Positions 1 through 11,639 of a stretch of DNA of 64,000 bases are shown in pieces. A program made the translations under genes and the position numbers. Numbering within the stretch: position 1 is the first letter of the stretch; each line of letters begins with the position of its first letter. The DNA is from Otatea glauca. Lineage: Eukaryota; Streptophyta; Magnoliopsida; Poales; Poaceae. The stretch is from the NCBI GenBank assembly GCA_036346275.1, contig CM070713.1:60073567-60137566 (forward strand). The letters run 5' to 3'. The notes beneath the pieces are model-generated. The model searched no databases and was not told the DNA's origin. It saw only the letters and a list, made by a program, of their open reading frames with translations.

Positions 1-1470
1 CACAACCCATTCTCTTAACTACATATATGTTTGCCTTTTCTTCATTCAATCATTGATTGAGTTCTTTATGTGCAGACTGCCAGAAAACTGAAGAAAGTTG
101 ACGAGATTACGAGACTACTTGATAGTTTAGTGAGCGTTCATAGGGTTAGATTAGTGTTTTTGGGCCAAAACTTTCTGTAGAAATATATTTGTTACCCTAT
201 CTGATGTTTTGGTGGGGAGAGCGTACGTGCACTGTTGAACTGAACAGTGTGTCGGCTACTACTACCTCAATGGCAGAGGAGTAGTGGTTGTCACTGGTTG
301 GAATCAACTTTCAATACTACTAGTTAAGCAATAGCCATCTGAAGCTTTAGGTCAACCAGAGATCCCTGTCTCACCTACCTCACCAGAGAGGCAGAGAGGG
401 AGGTGTGCACCTCATCTAATCCTGACCGGTCCTCCATGAAGTGGGCTCATGCATGGACTAAGGTTAGATTTTGTTTGGTAGATGAAAGGAACACATGCCT
501 TCCTGGTTTTGCTTAGCCATCCGAAGAAGCAAGCCAAGCAACAACCTTGTGATTCAAAGATGGGAGCCTTTAAGTTTTCCTTTCTTTGTTGGAATTTATT
601 TCTTCGCTTTTTCTCATGACCATAACCGAACGCAAGGATGCACCTGCATGTCCTCTCCTGCTTAATGTCCTCGATTACGGATTAAATCCAGCCTTGCTGC
701 CAGATCAAGGAACGTGATGCAAGCTGCTAGCTATGGTTGGTTAATTAGTTGCATATGGCAACCGACTAGGGGCACATGGTGTACCTAACTTAAAACATGC
801 GCAGCATGATACCCATTCACGAACAACAACCACTGTGTGTCAGTGTATATACGTCTCTTAACAAAAATTTTTTGTTAGAAATTCTGTAAAACACAATGGG
901 TGCTCACGAAATCTCATGATAAAAGTTTCCTCGTAGACAGAAGCACTTACGTTATGTGCCAAACTCAACTGAGTCATCTCTCGATTTTGTGAAAGATGCT
1001 GGTACACTGGTCTGTTGACAGACCCCTGATATGCTGATATCTCTGTTCTCACTTACCAAAAGTAGACTTTCACATAATAAAGCAAGGGTTTATATATTAT
1101 GTCGATTAGTTCTTTACCGGGGGAAGATTCAATTTCATAAACATAACTTCATAAGAACAAGGATGCAGGTAGTGGTATACCACTTATGACTTATCTGCCC
1201 GTTCACAAGATGCAATATTGCATTGTTAATTTATTTGTCGAATACATAAACAAAGAGCATGTACATGTTCTAGCACCTTAATTGGACCTTACAACGAATC
1301 ATTCTTCAGTGCTTTTTTACATAGAGGAAGTTTCTTCATTTCCTGCCTGATTGAAGAATCAATCCTGCATTTAGGCGTCACACTTGGTCATAGGAATCCT
1401 GTGGATGGATGCACATGCTTCTCTTCAGTCTTCACATCTTTTCCAGTTTCAATGATAGAAACCGGGGGCC
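1..1470. other. Non-coding flank, nothing recognised
   Basis: I see no coding region, splice-consistent exon pair or clear transposon terminus here. The only open frames are short and have no recognisable protein content. It is ordinary AT-rich intergenic grass DNA. Confidence 0.4.
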
Positions 1471-1876
1471 TCTAGATAAGAGAAATTTTACAGTGGATTA
1501 CATAGGTAGTAAGTAGTGGTAGTAGGAATCAAATCTAACCATTCATTCTTAAGGGTATTTTAGACTTTTTCTATCCATTTATCAGGGGTATTTTAGATTT
1601 TTTTCTAATTCGTTTACAGTTTTGGATTCACCGAATACCTATTGATCTTTAAAGACTTGTTATCCATTCATCCATCATTCATCAGGATCACAGGACGTGT
1701 TTTACCGTAGAGGACAGATAGTATGACGGAATTTTTTACCTTTTTACCCCTCTTTCAATTTTACTACCAATACTACAGGTGGTAGTATAACTAGATCTAA
1801 ATTGATCTTAACCATTAGATTCAAAGGAATGGACGGCTTATATTAATTTTAATCCACCGTAAAAGAGCTCCTAGAT
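1471..1876. mobile_element. Candidate MITE with imperfect terminal inverted repeats
   Basis: The left end reads CTCTAGATAAGAG followed by TTTTACAGTGGATTA. The reverse complement of the right end reads TCTAGGAGCTC followed by TTTTACGGTGGATTA, so the ends form an imperfect inverted repeat of about 25 bp around a roughly 0.4-kb non-coding body. The interior carries two copies of an AGGGGTATTTTAGA-like motif (near 1551 and 1583). No confident target-site duplication was seen, so the superfamily is open; Mutator-like is possible. Confidence 0.45.
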
Positions 1877-2243
1877 AATGCTTTGCATGTACCATTAGCT
1901 GTCTTTGAGTGTCTGGCTTCTATGTTCCTTCCATCAATTAGGAGCTCTCACGTATGAAGCGGCAGAGAAAACTAATCACAAGCGCCAAGTCGGCCACTGA
2001 CCAAGACTTTGACATCCTAATGACTTGTCTGTTGCCTATAAGTAGCATTATATACATGTTACTACTGGAAGCCTTAAAATCTGTTTCTAATCAAACTATC
2101 ATTACGTTATTGAAGCTTAGCTGGAACTGTCTGCCTCAAAGCTTGGTCAGAAGAATAGGTCATACTGTTTGGGCAACCTCAAACAGTATGTAATGTTGTT
2201 GGTATCTTCAGTTGATTCGCCGACTAGCTCTTCACCGTTGTAG

Positions 2244-2772
2244 CTCAAAAAAAAATAATTTTTCACAGAACTAGTCCCGTACAATTTTTTTTTAAATATG
2301 ACTCCTGGCCCGTAAATCCCGCGCATGAGGAGCACGGAAAATACAAATCCAGTGCACGGGGAGAGTGGAAAAAGAGGCGACACGTGGCTATTCCCGTGGA
2401 CAGTGCACCGTTCCGCTGCTACCACGCCACCGCAGCGTGGAAAACCGGAATGCCGCGCCACCGCACCGTGGAAAAATCGCAAATCCCATGCTACCACGCC
2501 ACGGAAAATGGAATCCCGCGCTTCCACTCAGCGGAAAATGTAAATACCACTCTCGAGGTCCACGGTTCGTCGGTGACCGCCGCTAAAATCCGAATGATGA
2601 CTTTCCCGCTCATAGGTGCCGCAGAAAATGAAAATCCCGCGCTTTTGTACCGCTGAAATCACCATGTGTCGTCTCCTGATATTTTTTGTGCTCCCCGTGC
2701 ACTGAATTTGCAGACCAGAGGGCCTTTTTTTGCAAAAAGAATCGCATGAGAGCTAGTTCTGTAAAAAAAAGA
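2244..2772. repeat. Transposon-like block with inverted ends and GC-rich internal repeats
   Basis: Both ends carry a T-rich run followed by ACAGAACTAG, in opposite orientation (about 2257-2272 and 2752-2764). This suggests a small DNA element. Between about 2390 and 2540 a degenerate GC-rich unit of the type CCACGCCACCG...GTGGAAAA repeats three to four times. Several short open frames cross it in different frames, as expected for repeats. No recognisable protein. Confidence 0.35.
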
Positions 2773-3254
2773 GGCTACCGCAGTGAAAAATTCGTGGTTG
2801 GTAGGCTCCATATTTTACAATTGCGTTGCTTTCTCAGCGTTTCTTGGGGACCAGGACACTAGTTCTTATTGGTAGAACAAGGAGATTAGGACAAGTTTTG
2901 TAGTGGGGAATGGGGATGTGTATCGGGTGCAGAATCATCTTAAAATTGGAGAACGCAATGAAAGCTATGATCCTGATTCCTGGCTGTTCAATTAGCATAA
3001 GGCGGATTGTCATGTGTTCGATCATAGTTCAGTCCAAAATCATGTTTCACTCCCATGCCTATCAGATTTCTCGGGATGCAAGTTCCCATTATCCTACTAT
3101 AATGAAAGTTGTTACCCGATGAGCTCCCCCAGTGCATTGGTATTTGGTATGGTTATGAAAAGAATCCACCCTTTTTAAAGTTTTAAGTGCTATTTTCTTT
3201 TATTCACCACCCTTTTTTCTTCAGTTGGAACATTTTATTTAATGTGGGGTAGCC

Positions 3255-3590
3255 ACCGTGGTAGGTAAACAGCAAAGTTGTCGTACTCTATTAGGTAGCC
3301 ATCTCACCTGCTTTAATTTCTGGCCTTTAGTTTTTCCTTAAGAAAGCTATGTTCGATCCAATACAGCAACAATTAACGGATTAGAACATGAGCGCATCAC
3401 TTGTATGCCACTAAACTTCTAATACAGGTCAGGTGACAGCAAACATGTCGAACTATGTTAAGTAGCCCTCTCACCTACTTCGATTTCTGGCCTAGTTTCT
3501 GCTCAAGAAAGCGACCCAGTTCGATGGATCCAGTACAACAACAGCGGATTGGAACATTATTACATCACTTACACGTCAACGAAATTTCTT
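3255..3590. repeat. Diverged tandem duplication, about 167-bp unit
   Basis: A segment starting AGCAAAGTTGTCG at 3271 recurs as AGCAAACATGTCG at 3438. Both copies share the order GTAGCC, CTCACCT, ATTTCTGGCC, AAGAAAGC and a TTCGAT(C/G)(C/G)A block. The copies have diverged with small indels, so the duplication is not recent. No coding function is evident. Confidence 0.55.
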
Positions 3591-3959
3591 TTACTATGCT
3601 AGTTTCGGTACATCTGGTATTAACTCAATATAAATTTTGATATCTCTCACAGATGGTAAAATCTCTATGTTTGTACCTAGGGTTCCAATTATTTTAGTAT
3701 CCGAACTTTTGCAGTGACCACACTAACATAGCAATGATCAACAGAAAAGGGGACAAGTTAACTGATTCAGGGGATGTTAGTACCGTTAATTGATTTAGAA
3801 ACTTCCCTTGTAGGGGTGAACATGGAAGTCATGTGATTTACAAAGAACAATTAGGCTAAAGGCAAGCATATCATTCTACAATTTCAAAACAATTTTTAAC
3901 CGTTTTTCCCCTTTGCAATACCCTTACCGTTCATTTTTCCAGCGTTATTTATTAATGTG

Positions 3960-6775
3960 AATTAGAGTAATAAGCACCAACCAAGAGTAGTAAGCTGAGT
4001 ATGATTTGGTTATTTATATATGTGTCTTAGTTGAAATGAAAAATCCTAAAACTTCATCTATTCATATCGGACCTAGGAGTGATACCCCGAATCCGTTGTG
4101 TATATTGTAGTAGTCCAGAAAAAAGGTAGTATATACAATAAACAAAGCTAATACCACAACATATCATACAAAATTTATTTATTCAAATTTAAGAGTTTTT
4201 ACATTATAAATGGCTCGCAGGCCAACTGAAAATATAGCAGCAGAAAGCAAAAGGAAGTAGTAGAGCTCCAACCCGGAGTTTCATCCCTATTTTCCGTATG
4301 TAACCCACTCCATCTTTAAATCATTTTTACTGAAATCACTTTTTGAAAATCAATGTCTAATCTATTAAAGACCTACTCAGTATGCCCATGATCGCGAGCT
4401 CGACTAATCGATTGTTTTTACGCTATGTAGATGTTGTACAACTTTACCCACAAGACATGATCATCTCTTGCTGTCATGTAATTAACACATTTCCTTTGGT
4501 GTGTGACAGAAAGATCATGATAAGACCTTTACTATGCGCCATTTCAAAGCAGTTATGCCCCGCTAAGGTTTCTCCACTGAAAGGGTTATAACCAACCTAG
4601 CCAGAAGCCCCCTCGTGCACCGAAGAAACAATCCAATGGCACAACTGATAATGAAACGTTGCAAATTAGTTAGTCAGGTCTGTCCCATACCAGACTTGTG
4701 GTAGTACGGATAGACTTTACATTCAATAGCTCACATACCGGTCCTTAATTAACTAGGAGAGCTTATCACAAACCCAAAACCATAACGAAGCCACCTGGCA
4801 ATCAAATCTCGTCCCGTCTAAATCACATTTTCACTTTCTTTTGAATGATATCCCTTTTTATAGCATTCCATGGCACACCAATACCAAGAATTTTTTTTAT
4901 TTCAATAGAAATCTTTGTTTGGCACAAATTTCCTAAAAGTCATAATTTCATGTCTAAGTCATTTGCTATGTAGCACTAGCTAATACTCCCTCCGTTGATA
5001 AATATAAGGCGTATTTTGACTTTGCACAAGGATTAAGGTTGTGGTGAAATTGAGAAAGGCATGAGAGGAAATGACTTACATATCCCTCTTAATTGTCTTG
5101 GAAGATGAGAGATAATGAATAAATGCATATGGTTGAGAGAGAATAAAATAGGGGTATAAGTGGAAAGGCTCATTAAATCTACATGCACGCCTTATATTTT
5201 TCAACAAGACCATTCAAACTATAGGCCTTATATTTATCAACGGAGGGAGTACTATATTATTGTACCAACTAGTGATTTTTTTTGCTTAGACGACAAAGGT
5301 ATACGAATTTCAACATCAATCGAGGTCATAACAAATAGGAGTAACTATACATTTAAATCTGGGATTTAAATTACACTGATAAAATTATACATGTGGTGAT
5401 TTTAATCAAAATATAATTTAAAAATCTGGGACCAACATGGTCAAAAAGTGTAACTTGCCTTGCTCGAAGAACTGGTGCTACTGCTACGGATCTTCAATTA
5501 GGTACTCTTTTGGCACTCTGAAATATATACGTTGAAAATAGCCCAACTTCAAACAAAATCCAGAACTGGCATAAATGGGTGGATTAGGATTTTAGATGAA
5601 TTTATAAAGAAAAATAGAGTCAAACGGAGTTCGAACGGACTTTTGAAAGATATGAGAGAAAGCGCTATTTAGGGATTTTTGGAATTTTCTTTCCGAAGGA
5701 AATTGGGTTTATGACGCAAGCATGACGAAATGATGACATCAGCAAGGAGAAAAGGATTTTTGACCAAATTTATTTTTCTAAAGGAAAAGGCGCTGAGGCT
5801 GATATGTGGGCCTGGGTCTATGGCCTAGGTCCATGAGAACATGCCAGTCTACCATGGACCAAGCTCATGGCATAAAGCCTGTGGCCTCCACGTGGGTGTT
5901 GTTTGGAGTTGGGACGCCAGCGTGCGTACGTGTGTCAGTGACGTGGCTCAGTGACGGAAAAGAAGAAATTCCGGCGAGGGAGAGCGGGATTCCCTAAATT
6001 GAGAGAGGGAAAGGTTGATGGGTCTCGGGCTCACCTTGTGACATGGTCGTCAGCGAGGGAAGTGTACTGAAGCAGCAGCGGCGAAGTGGAGGGTGCGGCG
6101 GCCAGCACGAAAGAAGGAGGAGTACGTTCATGCTTTGGTGAGTAGAGTGCGTGAGTGAGAGAGAAAGATTGGAGAGGTGGGAAATGGATTGAGTGAGAGG
6201 ATGGGGAGCTGGGTACTGCCTTTTATAAGAGTGGGGGAGGGATTGGAGGTTGTAACAGCAGCGATTAATGCAAGTTAAGGCGAGTAAATGCGCATTAAAT
6301 CGAGGAGTAATGGCTGGTATTAAATGCAAATGCGATCATTAATGGCCATGAAGGTACATTAAAAGGAGAAGAAACGCGGGATGTTTCGGGGGAGAACTCG
6401 GTCGGGTGTGGGAGGAAGAAAGGAGAGGAGAGGGATGATACGTGAGGCCCGACGTTAGAGAGAGACAAGGACAGGGTGGGCAAATAGAGTTCACAATTTT
6501 GAAAAAAATTCATAGAAATTCTCTGATGCATTTTGAACTTAATAAAATTATTTTAACTTAAGGATATTTTTTATTTTTACAAAGAAATTACCTTTTTAAT
6601 TTCTAAAAATAGGAAAAACCTTTAAAACCCAGAAAATTCAGGGGAAACCTCAAAAAATCAAAATAAATTTTAGAAAATCCAGAAAATTGAATTATTCTCT
6701 AGAGATTCACAAAACCTAATAATTTTTTAACCTTTATTATTATTTTTTAAAAGATAAAAATTCTGGAATGTTACG
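3960..6775 (-). mobile_element. Old Gypsy-type LTR (solo or truncated)
   Basis: Read on the minus strand the segment starts GTAACATTCC at about 6774. That is close to the TGTAACATCCC start of the intact LTR at 19739-25375. It then shows the same landmarks in the same order: a GC-rich block near 5.75-6.2 kb, the GGGACCAACATGGTCAAA stretch near 5.43 kb (compare 21.29 kb), the ACAACTTTACCCACAAG and CTTTGGTGTGTG blocks near 4.44-4.50 kb (compare 20.46-20.53 kb), and a CTGAGTA...CACTC-like end near 3.98 kb. No PBS or PPT flanks it. It begins about 350 bp beyond the PTAL stop codon. Confidence 0.55.
4986..5249. mobile_element. Stowaway MITE
   Basis: A 264-bp non-coding element with perfect 25-bp terminal inverted repeats beginning CTCCCTCCGTTGATAAATAT, flanked by TA on both sides (4984-4985 and 5250-5251). 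The CTCCCTCCGT terminus and TA target duplication are the signature of Stowaway (Tc1/mariner) MITEs. It sits inside the older LTR at 3960-6775 and is therefore younger than it. Confidence 0.92.
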
Positions 6776-7130
6776 GTTCAGGATCGGAAGGAGTAGGCAA
6801 TAATCAACAAAGATTCACCGAGACAAAGACAATGTACTATAGGAGCAAAACATTCTATTAAGGACAATTGAAAAGGAATTTAGTAGCATACTTCACCCCA
6901 AAATACAACAAGTTAACAACATATCTTAGAAAAAGCAGCCCACCAAAGCATACGCATTGCAGGCGATGGCGGAGCAGCGACACAAAGAACAACGCCGATC
7001 AATATAACCAACACCGACGAACGAAGAAAGGCAAAAGCGACAGGGTCTGGACAAACACGAAGCGTTTTATTTTTTTGATGTATTTTGTAGTTTCCTCTCC
7101 TCCTCGATCGCACGGATGGACGACGGATGC

Positions 7131-10100
7131 TTAGTTGATGGGCAGGGGCTCGCCGTTCCACTCCTTGAGGCATTCGAGCATGGGGTCGATGAGCTTGCCC
7201 TGGCTAATGCCGATGAACACCTTGTTGCACTCCTCGCCGGGGGACTTGAGCTTCTCGCCGGTGAGGTACACGCAGCCGAGCTCCTCGCGGACGAAGCGGT
7301 ACACGGGGAACGACCGGCTCTCCTTGATCCGGTTGGCGATCGGCGCGGTGCCGTTCTCCACGGACACGCGGGCGGTCTCGATCTCCCGGGGCAGCGCCGA
7401 GCGCAGCTCCTCCTCGAACTTGGTGATCTTGGAGAACACGGAAGGCTCCCTATCGGCGTCGCCGTTGGTGAGGGCGTGGTCGACGAGCACGGCGCGGAGT
7501 TTCTGCATCAGCGGGTAGTTGGCGCTGCACGGGTCGTCGGCGTAGCTGAACACGGCCTCGCGGTCGATGGCAGTGAGGAGTTCCTTCTCGCTGAAGCGCG
7601 CGCTGGAGAGGTCGCCGGTGGGGTTCATGGTGAGCACCTTCTTGGCCACCTGCGTCACGCAGTTCTTGACGGAGCTCTTGATGTTCTCCTCGAGGTGGCG
7701 GAGGTCGACGGCCTGGCACAGCGCCACTATGTACGTCGAGGACATGAGCTTGAGGATGTCCACCGCCTCGGCGGTCTTCCTGGCCGAGACGAGGCCGAGC
7801 GAGTTCACGTCCTGGTTGTGCTGCTCCGCGCTCTGGACATGGTTGGTGATCGGGTTGGCAAGGTACTGGAGCTCAGAGCAGTAGGAGGCCATGGCTATCT
7901 CGGTGCCCTTGAAGCCGTAGTCCAAGCTCGGGTTGCGGCTGCCGGCCAGGTTGGACGTCAGCCCGTTGTTGTAGAATTCGTTCACGAGCTCTGAGAACTG
8001 CGCGAACATGAGCTTGCCGATGTTGGCGATGGCGAGACGGGTGTTGTCCATGGATACACCGATGGGTGTGCCCTGGAAGTTGCCACCGTGGAGCGCCTTG
8101 CCGCGGTGGACGTCGATGACCGGGTTGTCGTTGACCGAGTTGACCTCGCGCTCGATGGACTTGGTGGCCGCCCGGATGACCTCGATCTGTGGGCCGAGCC
8201 ACTGCGGCGACGTGCGGAGCGCGTACCTGTCCTGCTTGGGCTTGAGCAGCGGGTCCATCTCGTTCACCTTCTTGGCGTGGCTCATGAACGAGCTGCCGGC
8301 CAGGATGTGCTCCATGACGGCGGCGGCCTCGATCGAGCCCGGGTGGTGCTTCAGCTTGTGGGTCAGGTGGTCGGTGTACTCGGGCTTGCCATTCATGACC
8401 TCGCAGAACACGGCGGACAGGACCTCGGAGAGGACGGCGAGGACGTTGCAGTCAAACAGTACCGTGGCCGCGAGGGCGGAGCCCACGGACGTGCCGTTGA
8501 CAATGGCGAGACCCTCCTTGGGGTTGAGCTTGAAGAAGCCGCCCTCGATGCCGGCGATCTTGAACGCCTCAGCGGCGTCCACCTTCCTGCCGTCGGGGGC
8601 GACGGCCTGCGCGTTGGGGCGGCCAGTGATAAGGCCGGCAATGTAGGACAGCGGGACCAGGTCGCCGGACGCGGTGATGGTGCCCCGGAGCGGGAGGCAG
8701 GGGGTGACGCCGGTGTTGATGAGTTTGGTGACGGCCTCGAGGATCTCGAAGCGGATGCCGGAGTATCCTTGGAGGAGGGTGTTGATGCGCACGAGCATGG
8801 CCGCACGCGTCACCTCCGACGGCAGCGAGTGCCCGTCGGCGCCGGTGCCGAAGATTCCGGCATTGAGATGCCTGCAGGAAAAAACAGCGACGCGCACATG
8901 GTCAGTCCCGGACAGCGCGGGAAACATGGATATATAGTTACAAAATTCGTTAGTTACTGTAACTACTACCAAGTTGCAGTCGAAGAAATAATTACAAGAC
9001 GATAAACTATAACTAGTTAATTATTTTCCTTTTGTTACAGCTCGATCGTATTGGGATCCGGTAATCAGAAAGTCAGAACAGTCGAACATGGCCTAACAGT
9101 ACAAGCAGTCGAGTTTAGATATGCAGATTCTTCTTCTTCTTCTTTTTTCCGTAAACAGCACGCGTTAGTGTTCGCACTTGTGCTCCCGGCTAACTGGCAC
9201 ACGACTAGATCTGCATACGAACCGGTCCTACATATGAAATATCTAAAGATTTTTTTTTACGAAACTTTTTTTAGATAACAACCAGTTGCCCAGCTTTATT
9301 AAGGAAAGCAAGAATAAATGTACATACAGGTTTATTAATTTCGACCTACATATGCACATAATAAATGTAGAAATATAAAAACACCGACTCGTCGTCGTCG
9401 TCGTATATCTATGCTTTGTTTTTCTTTCCAGCTCACACATATATATCATGGAACAATTAAGAAAAGAAAACTTATATAAAAAACGACTCTCTCCGACTTT
9501 CCCAACCATGTTATGTTGCCCACAAGGCTACAAAGCTTTTAGCCGGGGCACCCAACTCCCTTCTCTGACTTGTCATACAGCCTATGGCATGTCTATCTTA
9601 TTCTTGGCCTTTTCCTTCAAGCTCTTTTTCTTCCCTGAAGTAACAATGACAGGCGCAAAGAAAAAAAAAAGAAAAAAGAGAGAGGGTTCTCTATGTCATC
9701 CCATCCGGCACAGACGTGTCCTAGGCGTGTGGCATGTTTCCCAGGACGCATGTAAGTGGCATGCATGCATATATGCGAGGACACGGTTCCAGCCTTTGCT
9801 GATGCCGTGAGTGAAAGGCACGCAAAGCCAACCGGCGCCGGCTGAAAAGGACTTCCTACCGATAGAACTCGAACTTTATAAATATCGATAATTATAGAAC
9901 TCGAACTTTATAAATATCGATAATTATCGGGTAGTTTTACAAAAACCTGTGGATCAAATTAACAGTCACAGTTTTAGGCTGCCTACGCCAAGGGTGCATT
10001 TATTTGCTTCCGTTTTTTTGAGCGATATTTGCTTCCGTTTTTTGCATGCTTCTTGCCATGGCTACATCACATGAATCTCAGGAAGCAGCGGGGCAAAAGG

Positions 10101-10801
10101 CACGCTTTCATTTTTAAGGAAGAAATTAAAGTGTTTCTACTGCTTTCTCGAATCGCACATAGTTGTTATTTTGGATATAAGTACAATTAAATTTTGATTG
10201 TTAATATCTTTTTAAATATTTTAATTGGATATATAAAATCATATAGGTAAATTTATCTCGAAAAGTAATTTTATAATATTATAATTTTATAACTATCAGG
10301 GACCGAGTATACTACTTTAACTGGCGGATGGGCCTCGCACATGGAAGGAACGAGTAAGTAAACGCAAGGATCAATTGAATAACAATGGATCTACATGCTA
10401 ATTAAGGTGATCAAGATGCTAATGTTGATTGATTACCTGAGGAGCTCGACCTGGAGAGCGGGCCCGTCCTTGGTGCGGCGGTGGGAGGTGCCGCCGAAGC
10501 CGGTGGTGACGCCGTAGATGTCGCCGCCGTGGGCGAGGCAGTTGAGGATCCACTCGCTGCTGGCCTTGACGCGGGGGCGCGCCTCCTCGTCGAGCTCGAC
10601 GGCGACGCCGGCGGCGTCCTTGGCCTGGGCGACGGCGGCCACCTGGCCGACGCGTAGGCTGGCGCCCTCGATCTTGACCACGGGCTCGCGGAACTGCGCC
10701 ACCATCCGCTTCACCTCGTCGAGGTGGCTGCCGGTGAGCTCGGCCGCCGCTGCGCCCCAGTTGAGCGGGTCGTCCTTGACGATGAGCCCGTTGCCCGCCA
10801 T
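7131..10801 (-). CDS. PTAL: Bifunctional phenylalanine/tyrosine ammonia-lyase (PTAL), two exons
   Basis: Exon 1 is 10437-10801 and exon 2 is 7131-8871. The 1565-bp GT-AG intron splits an Arg codon (AG|G). The 701-residue product deaminates L-Phe to cinnamate and probably L-Tyr to p-coumarate, the entry step of cytosolic phenylpropanoid synthesis. Seen: catalytic Tyr96 in YGVTTGFG; the MIO triad Ala189-Ser190-Gly191 in GTITASGDLVPLSYIAG; SVNDNPVID; the NHVQSAEQHNQDVNSLG active-site stretch; and a normal C-terminus ending PLPIN. His123 (RHLNAG) occupies the selectivity position, where bacterial TALs and grass PTALs have His and PALs have Phe. Tyr activity is inferred from this residue. The start ATG gives an N-terminus short for the family but with the expected DPLNWG at 11-16. 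A possible poly(A) signal AATAAA lies at 7066-7071 on the minus strand. No frameshift or premature stop. Confidence 0.95.
9862..9925. repeat. Perfect 32-bp tandem duplication in PTAL intron
   Basis: The unit starting ATAGAACTCGAACTTTATAA at 9862 is repeated without a mismatch at 9894. The exact identity points to a recent slippage or repair event. It lies about 0.5 kb inside the intron from the exon 1 donor and does not touch either splice site. Confidence 0.95.
10183..10320. mobile_element. Stowaway-like MITE remnant in PTAL intron
   Basis: This AT-rich stretch matches, in reverse orientation, the body of the complete element at 56803-57062. Shared blocks include TATCTTTTTAAATATTT, an AAATCATAT...TAGGTAAATTTATCTCGA-like stretch and TAATATTATAATTTTAT. 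Terminal inverted repeats are not preserved, so it is an old truncated copy. Confidence 0.5.
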
Positions 10802-10825
10802 TGCTCGGTGGGTAGTGATGGTGGT

Positions 10826-10836
10826 GGTTGGTAGGT
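10826..10836 (-). promoter_or_regulatory. Overlapping AC-II/AC-I elements in the PTAL leader
   Basis: On the minus strand ACCTACC (10830-10836) overlaps ACCAACC (10826-10832). These are AC-element sequences known as R2R3-MYB binding sites in phenylpropanoid promoters. They fall between the inferred transcription start and the ATG, so their role in transcription is uncertain. Confidence 0.45.
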
Positions 10837-10882
10837 TATGAGGAGGAGGAGGTCGAAGAAGAGCCGGAGGAGGGGGCGACGA

Positions 10883-11006
10883 GCTCTTCTTGGAGGGAAA
10901 TGGAGGCGGAGGGGGCGCTTAAATAATAGTGGGGTGGTGGTGGGCGGGTTTAGGTGGGCGAGGCCTCCCCCTCCACGCCACCCCTCCGGTGAGTGGGTTG
11001 GTTGGT
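10883..11006 (-). promoter_or_regulatory. PTAL core promoter
   Basis: On the minus strand TATTATTTAAG (10918-10928) is a TATA box. TCCAAGAAGAGC (10883-10894) begins 24 bp downstream, where transcription should start, giving a leader of about 85-90 nt. Two overlapping ACCAACC motifs (10996-11006) lie about 70 bp upstream of the TATA box and fit AC-II MYB sites. The TATA box plus downstream motif recurs with the same spacing at genes 2 and 3. The function of the downstream motif is inferred from conservation only. Confidence 0.7.
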
Positions 11007-11149
11007 GACTCACTCATATGGACGACCTATTAAACTTTACATACTGTAAAATTCCCGCACGTTGTCCGGATGATCCCTAAATTTTAACAGAGTAAGAAAA
11101 AATTCTTTAAAAATAAGAAGAAAAAAAACGCAAAATTAATAGTTATCAT

Positions 11150-11345
11150 TTTTAATATAGATATAGTTGAAATTTTAAAATTTTTGACTATCAATATTTT
11201 TTTAAATATTTAAATTGAAGACATGAAAATAATATGCGTAGATTTGTCTAGAAAAATACTTCTGTAATATTATTAGGTTTTATACATATATTATAATAGA
11301 AATTAATGGCTAAAACTATGTTTTGAAGACTATGTCAATATATAA
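11150..11345. mobile_element. Stowaway-like MITE remnant upstream of PTAL
   Basis: The sequence matches the reverse complement of the complete element at 56803-57062 block by block: TTTTTGACTATCAATATTTT, a CATGAAAATAATATGCGTAGA stretch, TGTAATATTATTAGG and ATATTATAATAGAAATTA. It lies about 150-350 bp upstream of the AC motifs. Ends are eroded. Confidence 0.6.
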
Positions 11346-11639
11346 AACGATAACTATTTATGACCATAGAGAGAGTATAATTTTCTCTCTGTCCTGATTC
11401 GATTTCATTTCAGAACGATTTTCTATTTTGTTTTCTCCTCGATTTTCCGATTCTTTCTTCCGCTGTTGGTGATCATAACAGGAGCAAGGTGAAAGCGAGC
11501 GGGAGGGACAAATGACAAATCCCACCAACCCTGAAAAGGAAAACAGGGCTGCTCTCGGGTGGAAACCGGAGTTGTTGGCGGGGCAATTACCGCGTGCGCA
11601 GCCTCTCCCCCGCACGGGATAAACCCGGGGAATCTGAGC

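Larger units (their letters stand above)
8872..10436 (-). other. PTAL intron
   Basis: Donor AG|GTAATC at 10436 and acceptor TTCCTGCAG at 8872. The position and phase match the introns of the other two lyase genes in the window. The intron holds a perfect 32-bp tandem duplication (9862-9925) and a Stowaway-like remnant (about 10183-10320). The other short open frames in it show no protein content. Confidence 0.93.

Noticed and set aside
7116..9005. Long plus-strand open frames (292, 212 and 305 codons) opposite PTAL exon 2
   Set aside because: They are antisense to a strongly supported lyase exon of high third-position GC content, which leaves the opposite strand free of stops. The translations show no domain. 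The same shadow frames occur opposite PAL2 and PAL3.
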